Assembly: GCF_932294415.1 (NCBI RefSeq)
Contig: NC_065541.1
Coordinates: 50,756,290-50,820,289, forward strand
From: Quercus robur
Lineage: Eukaryota > Streptophyta > Magnoliopsida > Fagales > Fagaceae
DNA length: 64,000 nucleotides
Direction: 5' to 3'
Positions 32,910 through 42,835 of this stretch are shown here, piece by piece. The notes under the pieces were generated by a model. That model was not told the origin of the DNA. It did no database searches and saw only the letters and a program-made list of their open reading frames with translations. The translations under genes were made by a program, and so were the position numbers. Numbering within the stretch: position 1 is the first letter of the stretch; each line of letters starts with the position of its first letter.

Positions 32910-35488
32910 TCGATATATTACTAAAAGTAGTATTTAATGTTGTTATGCTCACGTTAAGCAACATCAGCAGTCATCTCATTATCATTATTTTTTTCTTAAT
33001 TTTTCCTATAATTTTAAAATACTTTTTCTAAATATATATATATATATATATTACTAAAAATTGAAACGTAGCATTTAATGTTACTATGCACACATTGAGC
33101 CACATCAGTAGTCATCTTATTATCATTCTTTTTTTCTTAATTTTTCCTATAATTTTAAATTACTTTTCCTAAATTTTAAAATACTGCTAAAATGAAAATC
33201 CTCACGTTAATGCTGTACGTCCACCAATTCATAAAGCCCAAACCCAATCCGAATAGTCTTTACTCTTTAACGGCAATCCTTTCTGCTCCCCTCCTTTTCC
33301 TCTACCTGTGTTTCATGGTTTCAAAACTGTAAGCCCTTCAGCTTGCCAACGCCAATTCTTCCAAAGACAGTTTCAAAACTTCAGACCTTTGGCTTTCTAA
33401 TCTAATTAATGATAAATAAATAATTAGACATTTAGAATTTTGAGATGCACAACTATTTTAACACTTCTAGGGCTTAATTGCCCCACAGCAGTAGTAAAAT
33501 TGAAGACTGGAGGCGCCGCATCAGCACACAGTTGCAGGCATTTTTCTACACAGGTAACTCTCTCTCTCTCTCTCTCTCTCGCTTTCTTGTCTGACTGCTT
33601 CTATCTCTGGCATGGCACCTCAGCTCTTATTCTCTCAATAGCTCAACTTGCCTTCTTCTTTTTCTTTCTTTTCCTGTTTTACTTTCCTCTATGTTTCGTC
33701 ATTTACAATGTAAAGTGTAACAAAGCTTCTATTCTTTGGGAATAGTGAATAAATATTTCAACAAACTAGAGACAACCACCTAACAGTTGCAGACATTTTT
33801 ATACACAGGTAACTCTCCCTCCCTCTCCCTCTCTCTCTCTCGCTTTCTTGTCTGACTGCTTCTATCTCTGGCATGGCGCCTTAGCTCTCATTCTCTCAAC
33901 AGCTCAACTCTGCCTTCTTCTTTTTCTTTCTTTTCCTGTTTTACTTTCCTCTATGTTTTATCATTTACAATGTAAAGCGTAGCAAAGCATCTATTCTGTG
34001 TGAACAGTGAATAAATATTGCAGCAAACTAGAGACAACCACCCACGTGTATGGTTAAAATTTTTTCTACAAAAGCAATTGTGTTTGCTGTAGCCATGTAG
34101 GTCCTTTGATTGTGAAGCATATTCAAGCATTCCCACTTTCCTAGGTACAACCGTACAGAGGTATCCTTTTTTTTTCTTTTTCTTTTTTCATATATTTTTT
34201 TGTTTTTATATTAATCAACATATCATATGACATTATAATTTATAAATGTACCTAATTAAAATTTACTTCTATTTATCATTTAATTAATTTATAGATAACC
34301 TTCAAAGAAAAAATTTTTAACTTATAGATAAAAATAATATAACATGTATTTGGTTGTACTTGTATTTTATTAGATGATTTTTATTCATTGAAATTTGAAT
34401 GATTATTTTTAAATTATTAGTTTTTTTATTTTTTTTTTAATTTTTTTTTAATCTTAGTCATTATACTTTGCCCATTTCATAGTTGATTAAAGATATTAAA
34501 TTTTTTGTCAATTTTGTCTCATTATTGTTTAATTTTAATTAGATACACATTTTGTAGCATATATTGAATTATAAACTACTTAACTTGTATATTGATTATT
34601 AAATTGTATGTACATTACTATTTTAGATTTTATAGTGAAAATTGTTAGTCGACTAATTTTATGTCCCCCCCCCCCCCCCCAAAGTTAATTTCCTGTCTCC
34701 TCCTTTTGTTCTTCATGTCTTTTACGGTTTCAAAAAATCAAAAAACTGAATATTCGATGATTCACTTCAGGTATACACATCAAAAATTACACCTTTAAGA
34801 CTTGAATGCAACACTAGGTGCTGCTTTTTTATTTATTTAAATATTAAATTTTGTACAATGGGTTTTGTTTTTTTTTTATCATTATGATAGTTGTAGGTTA
34901 ACATCTTTATAGTTTTTGTCAGTCACAATTATAAAAAGGTGGTCAAGAGGAGTAAGAAATAAAATAAAGATGATTATATAATGGACATTGAAAACTTTGT
35001 AGTGCAATAAAATCAACCATTACATTCACTTAATTAAATCAATAATCGACAATAAAAAATAATATAATACAAAACTTAAACTTAAAACTAATCAAATTCT
35101 AACTAGAGAAATTATATTTCTTATCATAACTAAAAATGAGATGTTCTTCAGTAATTTAGAAATTATATTAGAAATAAAGTTGGAAAATTTTATAATCTCA
35201 TTTTTTGACATTTCATTTAACCTTTTATATATATATATATATATATATAATCATAATCTTCATACACCATGACTTAAAAAGATCTAATGAATAGTTCTTC
35301 CTCTTATTTAATTTCTATGTTATCCAAATCATCAACCAATAAATATATGATAATGGTAAAAAACATTATAGACAAGATTATGAAAAAAAAAAAATTTTTA
35401 TTTAAAAAAAACTCTTTATAAAGTCTAGGGACTAAAATAGTATTTTGTCTAAAAAATTATCACACGCAATGCGCGGGTCTGCGACTAG
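32910..35488 (+). mobile_element. Non-autonomous Helitron 1
   Basis: It starts TCGATATATTACTAAAAG just after an A (32909) and ends GCGGGTCTGCGACTAG just before a T (35489). This fits Helitron rules: 5' TC, 3' CTRR, insertion between A and T, no target duplication. The 3' end has a degraded GC-rich hairpin (CACACGCA against TGCGCGGG) about 10 nt before CTAG. A second 5'-type start (TCTAAATATATAT...TTACTAAAAA) lies at about 33027, giving a tandem duplication of the first 120-150 bp. No Rep/helicase is present. It contains a 260-bp tandem duplication and 16 consecutive C at 34665-34680. Confidence 0.65.
33522..34042 (+). repeat. 260-bp tandem duplication within Helitron 1
   Basis: Two copies, about 33522-33781 and 33782-34042. 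Both contain CAGTTGCAG, a (CT)n run, CGCTTTCTTGTCTGACTGCT and AAACTAGAGACAACCACC. The copies differ in (CT)n length and scattered substitutions. The 33440-33745 frame crosses the first copy and is not conserved in the second. Confidence 0.85.
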
Positions 35489-35626
35489 TGGATTTGAAAT
35501 ATGTGGCCTCTATCCCATGTTGGTTGGTCTTTTTCATGAGGTCAAGAGACACTACACTTTACAACATAATGAGTTAACTATAACCCACTTGTTGGGTACA
35601 ATTTTTTTCCCAATACAAAACTTAGG

Positions 35627-36049
35627 TCATATTTGGTAACAGTTTTTATTTTTTATTTTCAAAAACTGGTTTTGGGGAATATAAACAAAAAACAATTTTC
35701 TAGTATTTTTGAAATCAAAAACATGTTTGGTTAGTTGAAATTAAATAAAATAGTATTTTGAAGGAAAAAAAAATACTAAAATATGTTGTTACTAGGATTT
35801 GAACTCTAATGCTAACTCATTATATGAGACAGATTCTTTAAATTAAATGCATTTTTTCATTGACTTTTGAATATTAGAAATTGAAAATAGCCTTTTGCAT
35901 GTTTTTAGTTTCCTTTACAAATTGAGTTTTGAGAATAATTTTTGTTTTATGTCTATTTTGGGTTGCCAAACAAGTTTTTAGTCTCAAAAATAGAAAATTG
36001 TTTTTGAAAACAGAAAATAAAAGGAAAAATTAGTTACCAAATATATCCT
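35627..36049. mobile_element. MITE with ATATTTGGTAAC-type inverted ends
   Basis: Left end GGTCATATTTGGTAAC and right end GTTACCAAATATATCC are inverted repeats. Subterminal Thr/Phe-like AAAACTG/CAGTTTT tracts are also mirrored. It is non-coding. Flanks TTA and TTT may be a decayed 3-bp duplication, so PIF/Harbinger is possible. Confidence 0.55.
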
Positions 36050-37006
36050 TTACTTTTACATAACTTACTTTATAAATAAGTAAGCTAAAACAAAAAAGTC
36101 ATCCCAATTAATATCTCATGTATTCATGTATTCAATATATGTATAATCTTTTTCACAAAAGGTGGACTCCTTGCAATTATGGACAAATAAGGATCCTTTT
36201 GAAAAAAACCAGCATGTTATATATATTGCACTTAGTAGACCATAAAATGAATGATAATGTGTAGCTAGGGTTTCTTTTGATTATGAAGAGAGATTATAAG
36301 TGAAAAAAAGAATGTAAATTGGTAAAGAAAGAAGAAAAATATTTTTAAAATTTTGATGTGACCTTTTTGCCATCTAAGCATCGATACTACCAATAAAATT
36401 TAGACAAGTCAATACTGTATTTAATCTTTTAATATTAGGCAAGGCTACAGCAATGTAGACCGTCTGTCAAGTAGTCATTTCATAAGTGAGATGACCATAT
36501 GGACTAAATTAACTGTAAGTTCAAAAATGTAAGAACTAAATTAAATGCTACTTGGGGATCAAATTGAAAATAAACTCTAAATATAGGGACGAAAAAATGT
36601 ATTTTGCTTAAAATGAAATATTAAAAGTAGAAATTAGGATTTTTATTGAGTTATAGTATGTTGTGAGGGAGATGATGCTATGCCTCTCCATCCAAACCCA
36701 ATGCCATGAAGTATAGGCTAAAAAAAAGAATTCTTATATAGTTTGCCACGTTACAACTTTCACGTGTGTCAAGTTTTAATTAGATGTACTCACTTATTCA
36801 TGGGTCTATCACTAACACTTAGTGAAAAATAATCCAATCAACACTACACCCACGTCATTTGAGTTCCTATATTTTGGCCAAATTTTCAATTTAATCCTCA
36901 AGTTACATAAATTTTTAAACTTCTTGTTATTTTGATCATGTTGTCATCTTACTAATAGAAACACAAATTTAGCAGGTATTTTCCATAAGTCAAATGATAG
37001 CCTGCA
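36050..37006. other. AT-rich intergenic sequence, no gene seen
   Basis: No reading frame of note. The last 12-15 bp (ending TGATAGCCTGCA at 37006) recur at 39121-39132 and may be a target duplication of the next element. Confidence 0.5.
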
Positions 37007-38412
37007 ATTACCAAAAAGAAAAAAGAAAAAAAAGGCATAAATACACTTTTGGTCTCTATATTTTGACTTTTTTCCATTTTGGTCCTTACATTTTCATTTT
37101 ACCATTTTTAGTACCTAAACTAATTGACACGTAACATTTAAATCCTTACCGTTACCCAACTAACTGAAAAGGCTGATGTGGCAAACAAAGTTTACTTTTA
37201 GTACATCAGAGACTAATATGGCCAATAAAATAATATTTTAAAATGCCATGTCAGCATAAAATAGTAATTAAAAAAGACATATCAGCATCCACACAACCTT
37301 TAAATTTTTTTTTTAATTAATTTATCAATTTAAACAAAATGAAAAAAAATAATAAAAAAATAAAACAAAACAAAACGAAACAAAATTAGAACCCAAAATT
37401 AGGCGTGAATGCATCTAATTTTTTTTTTTAAAAAAAAATTAATCAATCAAATTCAACAAATTAAAAAAAGAAAACAATAGAATTAAAATTCAATACATAA
37501 ATTAAGATCTGGGCTTATCTTCAACAAGAACACAATGAACACAAACCCAGGTTTAAATATAAGAATCACACACCCAAATTTTCTAGGATTTTCTTGCTCT
37601 TTCTTGTCAACCAAACACAAAAACACAAACCCGGCAATTGATCTTTCTTGTCAACCAAACACAAAAAAATAAACACAAACCCAAACACTAACAAGAATTC
37701 AATTTCGAAGAGAAGCTTCTAGATCCGTTCGATCAAATAACAATCAATTGATGGAATACAATATCTTCTCAGCGATGTCTTCGAACCTTGTAGTGGCGGT
37801 GGCAGATCGGACCCTTGTGGTGGTAGATCGGACCCACCACCACTTCCACTAGTAAAAACCCATTACTCTCTTTTGCTCCATCACTCATTTCACTCCTCAC
37901 TTTCTTCACATTCCACCTCTCACAGCTCCTCTTCTATGCTTCTCTCTCACTCGTCTTCTCACCCTATCCCCATTCCCCTACTTACCCTCTTGAGCTCTTT
38001 CTCGGCGTCGTCCGATTCTTTCTCGTTTCGGACTCTTCGGATTTCGTATCGCCGGATTTTTGGACCCGGGCTAAGGTTTCTTTGAGCTTTGTGTTATTTG
38101 TGGCGGCCTGTGCTGTGTCTAGGTTTGTGGGGTTAGTGTCTGTATTCTTGGTTCTAATTTTATTTTATTTTTTTCATTTTTCATTTTGTTTAAATTGATA
38201 AATTAATTTAAAAAAATAAAAGGTTGTGTGAATGCTTATGTGTCTTTTTTAATTACTATTTTATGTTGATGTAGCATTTTTAAATCTAATTTTATTGGCC
38301 ATGTCAGCCTTTAGTGTATCAACAATAAACTCTGTTTGTCATGTCAGTTTTTTCAGTTAATTGAGTGACGATAAGAACTTAAATGTCATATGTTAATTGG
38401 TTTAGGGACTAA

Positions 38413-38841
38413 GGGTACGTTTGGTACACTGAATGTGGATTACAATATGAATGATAATTTTTATTACCAGGAATAAAATATGTTGTAATGGAATAACTAA
38501 ACATATTCATTAGTTTGGTTGTGAGTTGTAACATTTGAATAAAACTTATGATTTATTTTAGGAAATATCTCATTCATACAATTATATTTTCTAGAAAATA
38601 ATATATTTTAAATTTTAGAGAGATGAGTTTTTTTTAATGATTTTTTTATTTCCATAATTGCTATGTGGATATGGAAAGTTGATTTATTTGGAAATATATT
38701 AGTGTTGGAAATTATTATATCTACTAAGGAATAGCTATTACAACCTTTTTAGAGAGGAATAGTTATTCCTTATGAATAGGTATTCTTTAAAATGAATAAC
38801 TATTACATTAAAATGCCTATTACAGTCTACCAAACGTGTCC
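38413..38841. mobile_element. Tourist-like MITE nested in the inverted-repeat element
   Basis: Ends GGGTACGTTTGGTA and TACCAAACGTGTCC are inverted repeats. The target duplication TAA is at 38410-38412 and 38842-38844, as for PIF/Harbinger. Length is 429 bp with no coding potential. Confidence 0.7.
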
Positions 38842-38844
38842 TAA

Positions 38845-39066
38845 GTGTTTGTTTGGATAGGAATTATCCTGCGTATTTCCTTTTTTTTTTTTTTTTTAGC
38901 CGTGATTTTTGACTTTTCTACCCATGCACTATTCATGAAACCCACAACCACTTTATTCAGGAAAAAATATTAAAAATAGGTTTTACAGTACTATTTACAC
39001 ATTTAAAAATTATTTTGTTACAGTATTTTTAGTTTTTAGCAAAATAAGCTGTATCCAAACGGATAA
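38845..39066. mobile_element. MITE with TTTGGATA-type ends
   Basis: It begins GTGTTTGTTTGGATAGG and ends GTATCCAAACGGATAAA. It has a T tract and a TTTTTAGCAAAATAAGC segment like the 27031-27353 element, so it is a shorter member of the same family. It abuts the Tourist-like MITE directly. Confidence 0.55.
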
Positions 39067-39338
39067 AGTGGTAAAATGAAAATATAAGGACCAAAATGGA
39101 AAAAAAAAAAAAAAAAAAAATGATAGCCTGCATCAAAATGAAAACGGTGTAAATTTGAGGACCACGTTACAAATATGACCAAAATATAAGGACTAAAAAG
39201 TATTAAAAAAAAAAAAAAAAAAAAAACTGGCGCGCTTGGTTCATCTGGTTCTTCTACCTAGGCCTTAGCATAATTTCGGTTCGGCTGAAGATCAAAATTT
39301 TTCTTTAACACTTTCGCAATGCAAAGCACGACCCAGCA

Positions 39339-41738
39339 ATGCGCCATGGAAAATTTCTCCTCACCAAAACCCCACCACCGCCAACAACAAACAGCCTATC
39401 TAAAATGGGAGACCTTCTCCTCATTGCCTCTCTCACCAAAACCATCTCGGAGTCCGGCACTCGCAACCTCGACCCTTCCTCCATTCCTCTCACCCAATCT
39501 CTCCTCCTCCAAATCCTCCACTCCAATTCTCTCCACCCTTCCAACAAAATCGACTTCTTCATTTGGTGCTCCTCTTCTCTCAGACATTTTTACAAACACT
39601 CCGCATGCGCTTACTCTCACATTCTCCGCATCGCTTGTCTCGGTAATGAACACCACCACATCCCCACTCTGTTGCTCTCCATGAAGCAAGACGGCGTCGT
39701 TGCTGACTCCGCCACTTTCAAGTTCTTGCTCGACGCCTTTATTCGCTCCGGTAAGATCGACTTCGCTCTTCAGATTTTGGACCAAATGGAAGAGCTTGAA
39801 GTTGAGCTAGGTACCACGATTTTCGATCCCCACATGTATAACACCGTTCTCGTGGCTCTGCTTAGGAAAAACCAACTGGGTTTGGCTTTGTCAATCTTCT
39901 TTAAGCTTCTCGAAGCTTCAGCTTCTTCGGTCCCTAGCTCTATTGCCTGTAACGAATTGTTAGTCACTCTTAGGAAAGCAAACATGAGAGTGGAATTCAA
40001 ACAAGTGTTTGATAAACTTAGGGACAAGAATGGGTTCGAGTTTGATACTTGGGGTTACAATATATGCATTCATGCATTTGGGTGTTGGGGTGATTTGGTT
40101 ACCTCTTTAGGCCTATTCAAAGAAATGAAGGATAAAACATCACTGGGTCCAGACTTGTGCACTTACAATAGTTTGATTCATGTGCTGTGCTTGGTTGGGA
40201 AGGTGAAGGATGCACTGATTGTTTGGGAGGAATTGAAAGGGTCTGGTCATGAGCCCGATAAGTTTACATATCGAATAATGATTCAAGGGTGCTGTAAATC
40301 TTATCGAATTGATGATGCCACCAGGATTTTTAATGAGATGCAGTATAACGGGTTTATCCCGGATACTGTTGTGTATAGTTCACTGCTTGATGGGATGTTC
40401 AAGGCGAGGAATGTCACGGATGCCTGCCAACTGTTTGAGAAAATGGTTCAAGATGGGGTACGAGCCTCGTGTTGGACGTATAATATTTTGATTGATGGGT
40501 TGTTTAGGAATGGGAGGGCTGAGGCTGGTTACACTCTGTTTTGTGACTTGAAGAAGAAGGGTCAGTTTGTGGATGGTGTTACTTACAGTATTGTTGTGTT
40601 GCAACTTTGTAGGGAGGGTCTGCTTGAGGAAGCACTGAAATTGGTGGAAGAAATGGAAGGCAGAGGATTTGTTGTTGATTTAGTTACTATTACGTCGCTT
40701 TTGATAGGGCTTCATAAGCATGGGCGGTGGGATTGGACAGAGAGACTTATGAAGCACATTAGGGATGGTAATCTGGTTCCTAATGTTCTTAAATGGAAGA
40801 CCGATATGGAGGCTTTGATGAAAAATCCACAGAGCAAGAGGAAGGATTATACACCAATGTTCCAAACTAAAGGTGACTTTGGTGAGATTATGGATTTAAT
40901 AAGTTCTGCAGACAATGTGGTGGATGCAAACTTTGTTTCAGATGACCCTGGAATTAGTGATGAAGAGACTTCATCCAGTGACATTGATCAGTGGTCATCT
41001 TCCCCTTATATGGATCAATTAGCCAGTCAAATGAAGTCTGCTGATCATTCCTCTCAACCATATTCACCATCTAGGGGCCAACGAGTTCAGCCCAAAGGGA
41101 TGGGCTCGTTTGATATTGACATGGTCAATACTTTCTTGTCTATATTCCTGGCCAAGGGAAAGTTGAGCTTAGCCTGCAAGTTGTTTGAAATTTTCAGTAA
41201 TATGGGTGTCAACCCTGTGAGCTACACTTACAATTCTATTATGAGTTCATTTGTCAAGAAGGGATATTTTAATGAGGCATGGGGTGTCCTCAATGAAATG
41301 GGCGAGAAGGTTTGCCCGGCAGACATAGCGACATACAATGTGATAATACAAGGCTTGGGGAAGATGAGAAGAGCAGATCTAGCTAGTGCTGTTCTGGATA
41401 AGCTAGTTAAGGATGGTGGTTATCTTGACATAGTTATGTACAACACCCTGATTAATGCGCTTGGGAAGGCCCGCCGGATTGATGAAGTAAACAAGCTCTT
41501 TGAGCAGATGAGGACTAGTGGAATAAATCCCGATGTTGTTACTTTTAACACACTTATTGAAGTTCATAGTAAGGCAGGTCGATTGAAGGATGCATATAAA
41601 TTTTTAAAAATGATGCTGGATGCAGGCTGCTTGCCAAACCATGTTACAGACACGACTTTGGATTTCCTGGGAAAGGAGATTGAGAAATTGAGGTACCAAA
41701 AGGCATCAATCATGAGAAATAAGGATGATTCTTCTTGA
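39339..41738 (+). CDS. P-class pentatricopeptide repeat protein, intronless
   Basis: A single exon encodes 799 aa. The N-terminal ~110 residues are Ser/Thr/Pro-rich without many acids, compatible with an organelle transit peptide. About ten 35-aa PPR units span residues ~120-490 (for example DLCTYNSLIHVLCLVGKVKD, SCWTYNILIDGLFRNGRAEA). An acidic Ser/Asp/Gln-rich linker (~500-600, DDPGISDEETSSSDIDQWSS) has no repeats, and about five more units follow at ~600-775 (DIATYNVIIQGLGKMRRADL, DVVTFNTLIEVHSKAGRLKD). There is no E, DYW or SMR domain, so it belongs to the P class. Such proteins bind organellar RNA one base per repeat. It is probably the counterpart of Arabidopsis At4g01570, from memory. 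An ATG at residue 23 is an alternative start. Confidence 0.93.
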   Translation: MRHGKFLLTKTPPPPTTNSLSKMGDLLLIASLTKTISESGTRNLDPSSIPLTQSLLLQILHSNSLHPSNKIDFFIWCSSSLRHFYKHSACAYSHILRIACLGNEHHHIPTLLLSMKQDGVVADSATFKFLLDAFIRSGKIDFALQILDQMEELEVELGTTIFDPHMYNTVLVALLRKNQLGLALSIFFKLLEASASSVPSSIACNELLVTLRKANMRVEFKQVFDKLRDKNGFEFDTWGYNICIHAFGCWGDLVTSLGLFKEMKDKTSLGPDLCTYNSLIHVLCLVGKVKDALIVWEELKGSGHEPDKFTYRIMIQGCCKSYRIDDATRIFNEMQYNGFIPDTVVYSSLLDGMFKARNVTDACQLFEKMVQDGVRASCWTYNILIDGLFRNGRAEAGYTLFCDLKKKGQFVDGVTYSIVVLQLCREGLLEEALKLVEEMEGRGFVVDLVTITSLLIGLHKHGRWDWTERLMKHIRDGNLVPNVLKWKTDMEALMKNPQSKRKDYTPMFQTKGDFGEIMDLISSADNVVDANFVSDDPGISDEETSSSDIDQWSSSPYMDQLASQMKSADHSSQPYSPSRGQRVQPKGMGSFDIDMVNTFLSIFLAKGKLSLACKLFEIFSNMGVNPVSYTYNSIMSSFVKKGYFNEAWGVLNEMGEKVCPADIATYNVIIQGLGKMRRADLASAVLDKLVKDGGYLDIVMYNTLINALGKARRIDEVNKLFEQMRTSGINPDVVTFNTLIEVHSKAGRLKDAYKFLKMMLDAGCLPNHVTDTTLDFLGKEIEKLRYQKASIMRNKDDSS

Positions 41739-42835
41739 GGAAATTCTGCAGATAAGACTGGTTAAAGCTTAATAAGAACTGTTGTACTAGTTGCAAAAGA
41801 ATAATTTCAGCTTATTGTACTTATTTTCTTGTAGTATGAGTGTGTGAGATACAGTTGTTCATTAGGTACCCTTTTGGCCCATATTCAAAACAAAATTTCT
41901 CATAATTATGCTTGATTTCGCATTGGGTAGCATACCAAATAAATTTTCTGGTTATTGATTTCATGACTCGAAAGAAAAATGTCTGAAGTAAAATGCTGGA
42001 TCAGAAAAAATTGCCGACTCCATGATGGTAGCCTTATTAAAAGGGCAGATTTGGTGCCATTACATGAATTTGTTGTGAATATTAAAAGCTTAGCTCTGTC
42101 ACAAAAATTACATCTTAAACGGAGTAATCAAGAGCTGCAATCAAGTTTACGATTCCTTTTTCGCATTTGTCATCTTTAACCAATTCTTTTCCTTGAATCT
42201 AGTACTTTTAGTCACAATATGCCTGACCATGAGATTTCAGCAATGTTCAGATGGCAATCAACATTAATACATTCACTGACTGACTAGAGATCTTCTATGT
42301 TTTAGTGTTCTATTTTATGCACCACATTGTTATATGCCATGTGTATGATTTTTTTTTTTTTTTCCCATTTAAGAATTTGATTATTTTATAAGGAAAGAAA
42401 AAAGAATATGATGATAAGTTATGATTGGTGGAACATAAAATGAAACTCCCAAAATGGGACAAAAGGTTTTATTCTCCGAAGACTAACAAAACTTCCAAAC
42501 TACCAACACTTGCACAGTATTTTCAAACACAGAATTACATGGCATTGAATACTTCATAACATTATTTTCCATGTCTTGTAAATTACATCCTATAATTTTC
42601 AATAATTTGAATTACATGGCATTTGAATACATCATAACATTATTTTCCACGTCTTGTAAATTACACCCTATAATTTTCAGTAATTCTCAAGAGACGCAGG
42701 GCAGACAGAATCTTACAAGCTATTGTACAACAATCTTGAAAATATTACCATCAAACCAGTTCGATAAATTTCTCCCTCAGCCAATTTATTAGCCATAAGC
42801 TTGTATATCAAAATTGTTTTTCATATGCCCATTAC
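41739..42835. other. Convergent intergenic region between PPR and PAP29-like copy 1
   Basis: It holds the 3' flank of the PPR gene (AATAAG- and AATAAT-type signals near 41771 and 41801) and the 3' flank of the minus-strand phosphatase. The part from about 42200 is related to about 50560-51030, so it was included in the phosphatase duplication. Confidence 0.5.

Larger units (their letters stand above)
37007..39120. mobile_element. Inverted-repeat element with GC-richer core, possibly Pack-type
   Basis: The left arm (about 37065-37320) and right arm (38218-38412 plus 39067-39100) are inverted copies. Examples are CCATTTTGGTCCTTA against TAAGGACCAAAATGG, and GACATATCAGCATCCACACA against TGTGTGAATGCTTATGTGTC. 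The right arm is interrupted by two MITEs. Between the arms lies a unique core (37320-38217). Its 37860-38150 part is richer in C and G and unlike the surroundings, which suggests a captured gene fragment. TGATAGCCTGCA occurs on both outer sides. MULE is the best guess. The right end also has a 20-A run, so a retroposition step cannot be excluded. Confidence 0.5.

Noticed and set aside
39319-39785. Frames of 85-129 codons overlapping the start of the PPR gene on both strands
   Set aside because: They are shadows of the 799-codon PPR frame, which has clear domain structure. The plus-strand ATG is discussed only as an upstream start.
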